Source: Robiginitomaculum sp.
GTDB taxonomy: Bacteria > Pseudomonadota > Alphaproteobacteria > Caulobacterales > Maricaulaceae
Length of the DNA stretch: 36,808 bases
Direction: 5' to 3'
NCBI GenBank assembly: GCA_021776595.1
Contig: JAJFFP010000016.1
Location: 1 to 36,808 of the forward strand
Position numbers and translations under genes: made by a program. Positions 24,038 through 32,528 of the stretch are shown one piece after another (the first letter of the stretch is position 1; each line of letters opens with the position of its first letter). The notes beneath the pieces are model-generated. The model ran no database searches and was not told the DNA's origin. It was given only the letters and a program-made list of their open reading frames with translations.

Positions 24038-27000
24038 ATGAACAAGGCGAACGGCATGGCCAGACATAAACTTGGCAAACATGCCTTTAGTGTCGAAGAA
24101 TTTATCGCCCTTGCCGAAGGTCCGGCGGGGGCACCTTTGCATGAGAAAGGCGCTTTATCGCGCGAGGCAAGGCGTTATCTGAGGCTGGTGCATGAAGATG
24201 CGATCGCCGATGATATTGAAGGTCTTGGTATAGAGGATGTGCTGGTCTGCGCGGTGCGGTTCTGGGTATTTGGCAAAGTGCGCAAACCCGGCGAGACGCT
24301 GGTTCGTATCCATGCCGGTAAAACCGCAAATGGCAAACCGCTGGGCCGGGATATTCTGGAAATCATTATCGGGGACAAACCATTTTTGGTCGATTCGGTA
24401 ATGGGCGAGCTGGGCCAGTGGGGGGTCAACACCCTGGCCATGTTCCACCCGGTGATTGATCTGGGCCGCGCCGATAGCGGCGAGCGCAATTCTGGCGCAC
24501 CGGCCATACGCGAAAGTATGATTCAGGTGCAATTTGAGCCTTTAAGCCGGACCCGGCGGCAAAAAGTGCTGCAGGGCCTGCACGAGACGCTGCATGATGT
24601 GGAACTGGCGGTTGATGACTGGATGGGCATGCGCGCCGAAATGAACCGCGCCATCGAGGAATTGCATGAAGCCCCGGCGGCGGCCCCCGAAGAGGAAGTG
24701 GCCGAATGTATCGAGTTTTTGCGCTGGTTACGCGATGAGCATTTCGCCTTTTTAGGAAGTCGCCGCTATACCTTCCCGGTTGATGAAAGCGGGCAATTGC
24801 TACACGCTGAACCAGAAGTGGTCGATGGCACCGGCCTTGGCCTGCTGCGCGATTATGATGCCAATGTGTTACGCCGTGGCTCCGAACCCAGCATGCTGGC
24901 ACCAGCCATTCAGGAATTTTTAAACGAGCCCACCCCGCTGATTGTGGCCAAGTCCAATATGCGATCGCGCGTGCACAGGCGGGTTTATATGGATTATATC
25001 GGCGTCAAGCATTGGCGTGAGGATGGTCAGGTAACGGGCGAGACCCGCTTTGTTGGTCTTTTCACCGCCGAAGCCTATGACCGCATGGCCCGCGATGTGC
25101 CGCTTATCCGGCGCAAGGTGCGTCGGGTGCTGATGCGTGCCCAGCGTGGCCCTGGCACCCATAATGCCAAAAAACTGCAAAACATTGTCGAAAATTACCC
25201 GCGTGATGAATTGTTTCAGATCAGTGAAACAGAATTACTGGAAATCAGTCGCGGTATTTTGCATCTGAACGATCGCCCACGGCCCAAATTATTTGTGCGC
25301 CAGGACCGCTTTAACCGGTTTGTTTCAGCCTTTGTGTTTATTCCGCGTGAGCATTATAATACCCAATTGCGTGAAGATGTCGGCAAGCTGGTCAGCACCG
25401 CTTATGGTGGCAGGTTATCGGCCTCCTATCCGCACTTTGGCGATGGACCGCTGGCCCGTGTTCATATCATTATTGGTCTTGACCCCCATAACCATCTGGA
25501 GCCGGACCTGCAAGCACTGGAGCGCCAGATCGCCCAATTGGCGCGCACCTGGCATGACCGGCTGGAATCCGAGGCCCGCCAGACCGGTGCCCCCACACAT
25601 TTACAGGAAACGCTGGGCGCTTATCGTGGTGCGTTTTCGGCAGGTTATAAGGAAGACTATGACGCCAAAGAAGCGCTGGTGGATATTGCCCATATTGAAG
25701 CCCTGAAACAGGACCCCGGCCTTTCCGCCCGGCTTTATCGTCTTGAGGGCGATAAGGACACGCTTATTCGCGTCAAACTTTATAAGGCTGGGCATTGCCT
25801 GCCACTCTCCGATGTCATGCCAATTTTCGAGACCATGGGTTTTGAAGCCATGACCGAGGCCAGCTATCCGGTGCGCCCCAAAGGCCGCGATGCGGTATGG
25901 GTGCACGCTTTTGAGCTACGCAGCACCGATGGCGAAGTCACCGACTTAAAACGCATTGCCGAACCGGTGCAGGATGCGCTGGTTGCCATCTGGAGTGGCC
26001 GTTCGGAAAATGACGGGTTTAACCGGCTGGTCCTGCGCCTTGGTGTGAACTGGCGCAGCGCCGCGTTTTTACGCACCTGTGCCCGTTATCGCGCACAAAG
26101 CGGCCTGGACCCGTCCCAACGGGTGCAGGAAGAAGCACTGGCGGAAAACCCGGCCATATCAGAACTATTGCTGGCGCTGGCGCGCACCCGCTTCAAACCA
26201 GGCGCCTTTGAAACCCTGGATGAGCGCCAGAACGCGCAGAAAAAAATCTGCGAAGAGATTATCACCTGTCTGGACAAGGTCCCCAGCCTTGACCATGACC
26301 GGGTGTTACGACGCCTGATGCGCCTGATTTGCGCCATTAAACGAACCAGCTTTTATCAGCGCGATGATAAGGGACAGCCCCTGCAACGCATCTCCATCAA
26401 AATTGCCAGCCGTGAGCTGGAAACCCTGCCGGCACCAAAGCCATACCGGGAGATATTTGTCTGGTCGCCCAATGTAGAAGGGGTGCATTTGCGCTTTGGA
26501 CCGGTGGCGCGCGGCGGCTTGCGCTGGTCTGACCGGCGTGATGATTTTCGCACTGAAGTGCTTGGTCTGGTCAAGGCCCAGCAGGTCAAAAACAGCGTCA
26601 TTGTTCCCGTGGGTTCCAAAGGCGGGTTTTTCCCCAAATGCCTGCCTCGCGGCGGCACCCGCGATGAAATTCAGGCCGAAGGCATTAGCGCCTATAAAAC
26701 CTTCATTCGCGGGCTATTGGACATTACCGATACCCTGGACACCACCGGAGGCATTGTGCCCCCCGATGAGTTGGTAATTTGGGATGAGGATGATCCTTAT
26801 CTGGTGGTTGCCGCCGACAAAGGCACGGCCACATTTTCCGATATTGCCAACGCCATGGCCGAAGAATATGGATTTTGGCTGGCTGATGCTTTCGCCTCTG
26901 GGGGGTCAGTTGGCTATGATCACAAGAAAATGGGCATTACCGCTCGTGGTGCCTGGGAAGCGGTCAAGCGGCATTTTCGCGAAATGGGCAAAGACATCCA

Positions 27001-28960
27001 GAACGAGGCGTTCAGTGTTATTGGTGTAGGCGACATGTCCGGCGATGTGTTTGGCAATGGCATGTTGCTGTCCACACATACCCGCCTGCTGGCAGCCTTT
27101 GATCACCGCGATATTTTTATCGACCCGGATCCTGCGGACGCGCAGGCCAATTGGGATGAACGCAAACGCCTGTTTGATCTGCCCAGAACCTCCTGGCAGG
27201 ATTATAATCGGGAGCTGATTTCCAAAGGTGGCGGCATATTCAGTCGCCGCGCCAAATCCATACCGCTTTCACCTGAAATGCAAGCGTTGACCGGCATTCA
27301 GGCCAAAAGCGCAGCGCCTAATGACATTATTCATGCACTGTTACAGGCCGATTGTGAGCTTTTATGGTTTGGCGGTATCGGCACCTATATCAAAAGCGCC
27401 GAGGAACAGAACTGGCAGGTCGGCGACAAGGCCAATGATGCCATTCGTATTGATGCCGCTTTGGTGGGTGCCAGCGTCATCGGTGAGGGTGCCAATCTTG
27501 GCATTACCCAGGCCGGGCGTATTGAATTTTCCAGAGCCGGCGGGCGCATCAATGCTGATTTTGTTGATAATTCAGCGGGTGTGGATACTTCGGACCATGA
27601 GGTAAACTTAAAAATCCTGCTCAATGCTGCCATTCGTGCCGGAAAATTGAGTATGGACGGGCGTAATAAAGTGCTGGCTTCGATGACCGATGAAGTAGCC
27701 GAACATGTGCTGGCCCACAATTACGACCAGACCCTGGCGCTTTCCATGGCGCAATTAACCGCCCGCCACGATATGGAGCCGTTTGAGCGTTATATGGAAA
27801 GCCTTGAAGCAAGAGGCCAGTTGGACCGGGATGTCGAGGGCCTGCCCTCAACCGATGAAATGATGGTGCGCCGTGATGCCGGTGAAGCCCTGACCCGGCC
27901 AGAGATTGCCACTTTAATGGCCTATGCCAAAAACACGCTGGTCGAGGATTTGCTGGATAGTGATTTGCCGGACGAGCCACACTTCACCCCGCTCTTGACC
28001 GCGTATTTTCCAAAAGCGGTGCAAAGCTATCAAGAAGAACGCGAACATCACCGCTTGCGGCGCGAGATCATCTCCACCGTATTGGTCAATGATATGGTCA
28101 ATCAGGGCGGCCCGACCTTCCTTTATCGCCTGACCGCCGGGGCCGGCGTTAACATTGCCGATGGCACCCGCGCGTATGAGGCCAGCCGGCAATTATTTGA
28201 CTTTGATGCCTTGATCAACCGTATCAACGCTTATGATAATAAAGCGCCGGTAACCGGGTTATATGACCTGCACCGCGAAGTGATGCGCCTGTTGCGCCGC
28301 GAATCCTACTGGCTGGCCCGGCGTTTTGGCTCTGGCACCAAAGATCTGGATAGCTTTATTGACAAATACAAAGGCGGCATTGATGAATTGCGCCAACAGA
28401 TAGACGGCTTTATTTCTCCCTTTGAAGAGCAGCGTATTTCCAAACGTATCGCCCGCTTTGAAGAAAATGGCGCCCCGGCGGATCTGGCACACGATATTGC
28501 TATATTGCGCCCGCTGATCTCTGCCACAGATGTGCTGGATATGGCCGCCAAGGAAAACTGGCCAACCCAGGCCGTGGCGGCGCTATATCATGCGTTTGGC
28601 GATCGTTTCTGCTTTGACCGTCTGCGCGGGGCGGCAGGTCAACTGGACACAGACCAGCGCTGGGACCGTTTGGCAGTACGGCGTCTAATCGAGGACCTTT
28701 ATAGCGCCCAGCGCGGCCTGACCAGTTCCGCCCTTATTCATGCGGGTCAGAGCGACAATCGCCCGAATACGGGCGATAATGCAGACCTGCGCGAATGGGC
28801 GCAAGCGCTGGTGCAGAGCTGGAAAGAGGCCAATGGCGCCCTGGCCACCAAGACCATGCAAACCTTTGACGAGCTTGATGCCACCGGCGAATGGACCCTG
28901 GCCAAACTGGCCATCGCCAACACCCAGATGAGCGAACTGGCCGCCCAGATCGTAACGTAG
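24038..28960 (+). CDS. NAD-dependent glutamate dehydrogenase, large (1640-residue) type
   Basis: Converts glutamate and NAD+ to 2-oxoglutarate, ammonia and NADH. It belongs to the L-180 class of very large bacterial NAD-GDHs, usually about 1600 residues. The long N-terminal part carries ACT-like regulatory segments. The catalytic domain is marked by G-G-L-R-W-S-D-R-R-D-D-F-R-T-E-V-L-G-L at about 826-844, the lysine motif V-P-V-G-S-K-G-G-F near 857-865, and G-D-M-S-G-D-V-F-G-N-G-M near 998-1009. A C-terminal helical region follows. ATG 24038 has a strong AAGGAGG seven bases upstream. In this class the enzyme is known to respond to amino acids such as aspartate and arginine; that is family knowledge, not seen here. 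It stands as a single-gene unit. Confidence 0.97.
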   Translation: MNKANGMARHKLGKHAFSVEEFIALAEGPAGAPLHEKGALSREARRYLRLVHEDAIADDIEGLGIEDVLVCAVRFWVFGKVRKPGETLVRIHAGKTANGKPLGRDILEIIIGDKPFLVDSVMGELGQWGVNTLAMFHPVIDLGRADSGERNSGAPAIRESMIQVQFEPLSRTRRQKVLQGLHETLHDVELAVDDWMGMRAEMNRAIEELHEAPAAAPEEEVAECIEFLRWLRDEHFAFLGSRRYTFPVDESGQLLHAEPEVVDGTGLGLLRDYDANVLRRGSEPSMLAPAIQEFLNEPTPLIVAKSNMRSRVHRRVYMDYIGVKHWREDGQVTGETRFVGLFTAEAYDRMARDVPLIRRKVRRVLMRAQRGPGTHNAKKLQNIVENYPRDELFQISETELLEISRGILHLNDRPRPKLFVRQDRFNRFVSAFVFIPREHYNTQLREDVGKLVSTAYGGRLSASYPHFGDGPLARVHIIIGLDPHNHLEPDLQALERQIAQLARTWHDRLESEARQTGAPTHLQETLGAYRGAFSAGYKEDYDAKEALVDIAHIEALKQDPGLSARLYRLEGDKDTLIRVKLYKAGHCLPLSDVMPIFETMGFEAMTEASYPVRPKGRDAVWVHAFELRSTDGEVTDLKRIAEPVQDALVAIWSGRSENDGFNRLVLRLGVNWRSAAFLRTCARYRAQSGLDPSQRVQEEALAENPAISELLLALARTRFKPGAFETLDERQNAQKKICEEIITCLDKVPSLDHDRVLRRLMRLICAIKRTSFYQRDDKGQPLQRISIKIASRELETLPAPKPYREIFVWSPNVEGVHLRFGPVARGGLRWSDRRDDFRTEVLGLVKAQQVKNSVIVPVGSKGGFFPKCLPRGGTRDEIQAEGISAYKTFIRGLLDITDTLDTTGGIVPPDELVIWDEDDPYLVVAADKGTATFSDIANAMAEEYGFWLADAFASGGSVGYDHKKMGITARGAWEAVKRHFREMGKDIQNEAFSVIGVGDMSGDVFGNGMLLSTHTRLLAAFDHRDIFIDPDPADAQANWDERKRLFDLPRTSWQDYNRELISKGGGIFSRRAKSIPLSPEMQALTGIQAKSAAPNDIIHALLQADCELLWFGGIGTYIKSAEEQNWQVGDKANDAIRIDAALVGASVIGEGANLGITQAGRIEFSRAGGRINADFVDNSAGVDTSDHEVNLKILLNAAIRAGKLSMDGRNKVLASMTDEVAEHVLAHNYDQTLALSMAQLTARHDMEPFERYMESLEARGQLDRDVEGLPSTDEMMVRRDAGEALTRPEIATLMAYAKNTLVEDLLDSDLPDEPHFTPLLTAYFPKAVQSYQEEREHHRLRREIISTVLVNDMVNQGGPTFLYRLTAGAGVNIADGTRAYEASRQLFDFDALINRINAYDNKAPVTGLYDLHREVMRLLRRESYWLARRFGSGTKDLDSFIDKYKGGIDELRQQIDGFISPFEEQRISKRIARFEENGAPADLAHDIAILRPLISATDVLDMAAKENWPTQAVAALYHAFGDRFCFDRLRGAAGQLDTDQRWDRLAVRRLIEDLYSAQRGLTSSALIHAGQSDNRPNTGDNADLREWAQALVQSWKEANGALATKTMQTFDELDATGEWTLAKLAIANTQMSELAAQIVT

Positions 28961-29239
28961 GTTTCTGTGATACCCTCATGGTGATCCTGTTCAACCATGG
29001 ATGGGTGCGCCCCTTCCCTTCGACAGGCTCAGGGTGAGGGTGAGGGGCGTTTAAGGTTACTCCTCAGTCGTCATTGCGGCGCAGGCCGGGGCCCGGTTGT
29101 GACAGTTCACTGGATACCGACGCATCTCGGTATGACGATAATTGGCACTATATTCCTGATAAAATTTCAGGTTTGCAGAAGATTACGCTAAGGTATGAGA
29201 AAAATGCCGGGGGGCCACACCAATGAATATACCAGAACC
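28961..29239. other. Intergenic repeats before the three-paralog array
   Basis: This gap contains a fragment of the first dispersed family (CCTTCGACAGGCTCAGGGTGAGGG, 29016-29040) and a degenerate copy of the GTCATCCCGG family (29069-29137). It ends in the promoter candidate and leader described separately. No ORF other than the leader is seen. Confidence 0.5.
29157..29165 (+). promoter_or_regulatory. Extended -10 promoter candidate for the paralog array
   Basis: TGATAAAAT combines the extended TGn element with TAAAAT, matching TATAAT at five of six positions. No -35 hexamer is evident at the right distance, as is allowed for extended -10 promoters. It lies about 75 bases before the first array gene. 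Confidence 0.4.
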
Positions 29240-29243
29240 ATGA
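29223..29243 (+). CDS. Six-codon leader ORF ending in the first array start codon
   Basis: ATG AAT ATA CCA GAA CCA TGA encodes M-N-I-P-E-P. Its stop overlaps the start of the first array gene in ATGA, exactly like the junctions between the array genes. GGGGGG at about 29209-29214 could serve as ribosome site. It may be a translation-coupling minicistron or the last codons of a deleted earlier array gene. Confidence 0.3.
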   Translation: MNIPEP

Positions 29244-29355
29244 TCCTGCGCCGCGTTATCAAGCATTTTCGTGAGCAGGAATGGACCGCCATTTTTCTGG
29301 ATCTCCTGATCGTGGTGGTCGGGGTGTTTGTTGGTTTGCAGGTCAATAACTGGAA
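29240..29355 (+). repeat. Conserved 116-base 5' block, copy 1
   Basis: This is the near-identical start of the array genes, repeated at 29971-30086 and 30741-30856. By eye, copies 1 and 2 differ at about 7 of 116 bases and copies 2 and 3 at about 7, with no gaps. Beyond the block the nucleotide similarity disappears. Confidence 0.85.
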
Positions 29356-29974
29356 TGAGCAGCAAGCTGAAAATCGACTTGAACATGAATATCTGGAGCG
29401 ACTTTACGTTGATATGAATGGGAGTTTACAAGATTACGAACGAAACAACGGCTGGGATGAACGAACCATCGCATCACAAGCAATTGTGCTCAAGGCGCTG
29501 CGTGCCGGAACGCTTGACGAGAGCGAGCGAAAGGCTTTCGCCCTCGGACTGGTGTTCGTTGGTAGCCTTAATCCGATCAGGCAGAGATGGGGGACAGTTG
29601 AGGAGTTAAAATCAACCGGAAATATCGCTATTCTGCGCGATCTGGAAATCAGAAGCATGATCGCTGCAATCGATGCTGACTACGAACGGTCCAGCAATAT
29701 AATTGCGGTAGCGGCTTCTCAGGTTACACAAATAAGAACCGTCTTAATGCAGGCGTTTTCGCCGCTCGAATATGGATTCCAAATGAACGATCCTATTGGC
29801 GTGAATTATGATTTTGAGGCGCTAGCCGCCGATCAGCGCTTCATCAATCTATTCGCAAATGTGCAAGTTAAATCCGAACTAATGCTGAACCTCAATGATG
29901 GGCACATGCGTCAGATCGAACAATTAAGAGACAAGCTTGCGGAAACTCTGGAAATTGAAGTGGCAACACCATGA
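29240..29974 (+). CDS. Single-pass membrane protein, DUF6090-like, array copy 1
   Basis: A 244-residue protein from ATG 29240, the start shared with the two paralogs. A longer in-frame opening to 29195 exists but lacks a well-spaced ribosome site. The basic N-terminus (M-I-L-R-R-V-I-K-H-F) is followed by one membrane helix (about 20-36, L-D-L-L-I-V-V-V-G-V-F-V-G-L-Q) and N-N-W-N-E. Then comes a predicted coiled, charged soluble domain of about 200 residues, expected to be periplasmic by the positive-inside rule. A shared motif E-L-K-S-T-G-N-I-A-I-L-R-D is in the middle. The helix-NWNE module recalls DUF6090 proteins of unknown function. It ends in ATGA overlapping copy 2. Confidence 0.85.
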   Translation: MILRRVIKHFREQEWTAIFLDLLIVVVGVFVGLQVNNWNEQQAENRLEHEYLERLYVDMNGSLQDYERNNGWDERTIASQAIVLKALRAGTLDESERKAFALGLVFVGSLNPIRQRWGTVEELKSTGNIAILRDLEIRSMIAAIDADYERSSNIIAVAASQVTQIRTVLMQAFSPLEYGFQMNDPIGVNYDFEALAADQRFINLFANVQVKSELMLNLNDGHMRQIEQLRDKLAETLEIEVATP

Positions 29975-30086
29975 TCCTGCGCCGCGTTATCAAGCATTTT
30001 CGTGAGCAGGAATGGACCGCCATTTTTCTTGATTTCCTGATCGTGGTGGTCGGGGTGTTTGTTGGCTTGCAGGTATCAAACTGGAA
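29971..30086 (+). repeat. Conserved 116-base 5' block, copy 2
   Basis: Second copy of the array block. The first 58 bases are identical to copy 1, and most later differences from the other copies are silent, apart from the V-N/V-S change before the final N-W. Confidence 0.85.
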
Positions 30087-30744
30087 CGATGATCGACTTA
30101 GAGAGAAAACCGAACAGGTTTATATCGAACGTATCCGCGAAGATCTTTCTGCAAATATTGAAGATTTCAAACAAAGGATAGCGTATTACAACCAGGCAAG
30201 GACGAACGGCCTCGCGGCGCTAACCGCGCTTGATGACCCGCCCGAAAAAACCGGCGTTCAGTTTCTCGTCGATGTTTATCAAGCATCTCAGGCTTTGCCC
30301 AGAGAGATGGGGCGAGATACCTATGATGAAATATTGTCTGCTGGCGGTACTAGTGCCATTTCAAACGCAGTTGTTCGCAAAAAGCTGACGAATTTTTACC
30401 GAAGCATGACAGCGTCTACGGCTAGAATGCAATATATACCGCCATATCGCGATACCATTCGCAAGTTGCTTCCCTATCGGGCACAGACGGCCATTCGTGC
30501 GGCCTGTAATGACGTCATTTCCACGGGCAAAAACAACGAAGCGAAAATAACGCTTCCCGAAAATTGCCAGCCCATTCTGGCACCTGTGGAAACATCCCAG
30601 GCCATTCGTATCGTATTAGAGCAGGATATTCGTCAAGACCTTAACCGGCTTCTTTCGGACCTCGATAATAAACTGTCTGCCGCCCAACTGATCATCGACC
30701 GGGTAGAGTTACTGGACAAATACCTTGAGGCTCAATACCCATGA
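29971..30744 (+). CDS. Single-pass membrane protein, DUF6090-like, array copy 2
   Basis: 257 residues. The first 38 or so residues equal copy 1 except at a few positions, then the sequence diverges almost completely. What remains in common is the pattern E-x-x-Y-I-E-R-I-R-E-D-L after the helix and a weaker version of the central motif (E-I-L-S-A-G-G-T-S-A-I-S-N). Two cysteines are in the soluble domain (in R-A-A-C-N-D and P-E-N-C-Q-P), absent from copy 1, and could form a periplasmic disulfide. The C-terminal quarter is a likely coiled coil ending in E-A-Q-Y-P. Its start is inside copy 1's stop, and its stop is inside copy 3's start. Confidence 0.85.
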   Translation: MILRRVIKHFREQEWTAIFLDFLIVVVGVFVGLQVSNWNDDRLREKTEQVYIERIREDLSANIEDFKQRIAYYNQARTNGLAALTALDDPPEKTGVQFLVDVYQASQALPREMGRDTYDEILSAGGTSAISNAVVRKKLTNFYRSMTASTARMQYIPPYRDTIRKLLPYRAQTAIRAACNDVISTGKNNEAKITLPENCQPILAPVETSQAIRIVLEQDIRQDLNRLLSDLDNKLSAAQLIIDRVELLDKYLEAQYP

Positions 30745-30856
30745 TCCTGCGCCGCGTTATCAAGCATTTTCGCCAGCAGGAATGGACCGCCATTTTTCTG
30801 GATTTTCTGATCGTGGTGGTCGGGGTGTTTGTCGGTTTACAGGTATCAAACTGGAA
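30741..30856 (+). repeat. Conserved 116-base 5' block, copy 3
   Basis: Third copy of the array block. It differs from copy 2 by two bases in one codon pair (CGTGAG to CGCCAG, changing E to Q) and five apparently silent changes. Confidence 0.85.
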
Positions 30857-31493
30857 CGCCTCACGCAAAGACAGGACGGATGAGCAGTTGTTCATAGTAC
30901 GGTTGCATGAAGATATCTTGCTCGCAGAAAGTCTCACCAGTCGTGTTCGCACCAGAAGGATAGACCGGCTTACGGTGCTTACGGAGGCTGCCAATAAAAT
31001 CTTCGCGCGTAATCAGGTGAAAGCACTAAATGATAAAGAATGCCGAGCGGTGGGAGCTGCTCATGTCTATAACATTCCCCTGTCTGATTTGCCATCACTC
31101 GTTGAACTTGCAAGTTCGGGGCGTGTGTCCATCATTAGAGACACAAAATTGCGCACAGCGTTAGTGGCGCTGCAACAAACGAAATCCGCGCTGGCGTCAT
31201 TTATTAACCTTCAAGGTTCTGGTGCTGTTGACCTACCGTCAAAATATCCGGACCTGTTACAACTGGAGGCATATTTTGATGTGCAGATGAACGAAATTCG
31301 TTCCCGCACGAAGTGCAACATGGACAAGATGCGGGCGAGCCAGGCGTTCTTGAATGACTATAGCGAAAATATCGACAGCTATGACGCTTTTGTGCGAGAC
31401 GGACTCGCGCCATGGAATTTGCAGTTTAAACAAGTCCATCATTTGGTCGATGCAGCACTCGGCGTCGATCATGACAGCGTGGATAAACCATGA
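30741..31493 (+). CDS. Single-pass membrane protein, DUF6090-like, array copy 3
   Basis: 250 residues, with the same N-terminal module (I-K-H-F-R-Q-Q-E-W-T-A-I-F-L-D-F-L) and one membrane helix. The remaining domain carries Q-L-F-I-V-R-L-H-E-D-I and a clear central motif E-L-A-S-S-G-R-V-S-I-I-R-D-T-K-L-R, close to that of copy 1. Two cysteines appear (in K-E-C-R-A and T-K-C-N-M), at positions different from copy 2. It ends in D-K-P followed by TGA, and the overlapping ATG there opens only a 24-codon frame, which may be the remnant of a fourth copy. Confidence 0.85.
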   Translation: MILRRVIKHFRQQEWTAIFLDFLIVVVGVFVGLQVSNWNASRKDRTDEQLFIVRLHEDILLAESLTSRVRTRRIDRLTVLTEAANKIFARNQVKALNDKECRAVGAAHVYNIPLSDLPSLVELASSGRVSIIRDTKLRTALVALQQTKSALASFINLQGSGAVDLPSKYPDLLQLEAYFDVQMNEIRSRTKCNMDKMRASQAFLNDYSENIDSYDAFVRDGLAPWNLQFKQVHHLVDAALGVDHDSVDKP

Positions 31494-31660
31494 TCCGGTT
31501 CCGGATTCTTTTTCATATAACAGCTTGTGTCACCAGGTCAGCCATGGGGCTATCGGGGGATTAGGTGCGTTTGAGATGCACAATGGATCCCGGCGCGGTG
31601 GACGGGATGACATTGCCAGGCTTATCCCGGTAATACAGAACTGTGTTTGGGCTTAACCGG

Positions 31661-31683
31661 ATCACCCGAATGAATCGGGTGAT
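31661..31683. other. Stem-loop between the array and rph
   Basis: ATCACCCGA (31661-31669) and TCGGGTGAT (31675-31683) form a perfect nine-pair stem with a five-base loop, between the converging array and rph genes. No T run follows on either strand, so it may be a transcript-stabilising or Rho-assisted end. A half copy of the GTCATCCCGG family (GGATCCCGGCGCGG...CGGGATGAC, 31583-31613) lies just before it. Confidence 0.4.
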
Positions 31684-31704
31684 GACAAATATGGCTGTAA
31701 ATTT

Positions 31705-32421
31705 CTATTCCCTCACCGCATCCCTTTGCGCCGTAAAAATCTCGGCGCAGCCCTTGCGGGCCAGCACCATCAGCGCATCAAAATCATCAAAGGACAGTGG
31801 TTTGTCTTCGGCGGTGGCCTGCACTTCGATTATACCGCCAGAGCCGGAGAGGACAAAATTGGCATCCGTTTGCGCTCGGCTGTCTTCCTCATATTCCAGA
31901 TCCAGCACTGGCGTATCGTCCACTACACCGCAGGAAATGGCAGCAGCCATATCATAGACCGGATCGGATTTCAGAACGCCATCTTTAACCAAACCCAGAC
32001 AAGCCAGTTTCAGCGCCACCCAGGCACCGCAAATGCTGGCCGTGCGGGTGCCGCCATCGGCCTGAATAACATCGCAATCCAGCACAATCTGGCGCTCGCC
32101 AAGGGCCTCTAGATCGGTCACGGCGCGCAAAGAGCGGCCGATCAGGCGCTGAATCTCCTGGGTGCGACCCGATTGCTTGCCTGCGGCCGCTTCACGGCGC
32201 ATACGGCTGTGGGTAGAGCGCGGTAACATACCATATTCCGCCGTCACCCATCCCTTATTGCTGCCACGCATCCAGGGCGGCACCCGATCGCTAATGCTGG
32301 CCGAACAGAGCACATGGGTATTTCCAAAGCGCACCAGGGCCGAACCCTCGGCATACGGCATAATGCCCGTCTCGAAACTAAAGGCGCGTAATTCATCATT
32401 TTGGCGACCAGATTGGCGCAT
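31705..32421 (-). CDS. rph: Ribonuclease PH
   Basis: A phosphate-dependent 3'-5' exoribonuclease that trims tRNA 3' ends. The 238-residue protein shows [13 protein letters not shown] at the start, then [20 protein letters not shown], then [14 protein letters not shown]. These are followed by [18 protein letters not shown] and a late Q-A-T-A-E-D-K-P-L motif. Length and order are standard. GGAG about eight bases upstream supports ATG 32421. It is divergent from hrcA with a short shared upstream region, an arrangement common in alphaproteobacteria. Confidence 0.97.
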   Translation of the reverse strand: MRQSGRQNDELRAFSFETGIMPYAEGSALVRFGNTHVLCSASISDRVPPWMRGSNKGWVTAEYGMLPRSTHSRMRREAAAGKQSGRTQEIQRLIGRSLRAVTDLEALGERQIVLDCDVIQADGGTRTASICGAWVALKLACLGLVKDGVLKSDPVYDMAAAISCGVVDDTPVLDLEYEEDSRAQTDANFVLSGSGGIIEVQATAEDKPLSFDDFDALMVLARKGCAEIFTAQRDAVRE

Positions 32422-32528
32422 GGGAAAACTCCATTTTGTTTGCGCCGTTCATATAGAGGCCAGCAAATACTGCAATGCTATTCTGCTTTGCCCTTGACGA
32501 AAGCGCCCGTGCACCATTTCCTTGCCCC

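Noticed and set aside
31490-31564. 24-codon frame after array copy 3 (M-I-R-F-R-I...)
   Set aside because: Too short and too diverged to call a gene; kept only as a possible remnant in the junction finding.
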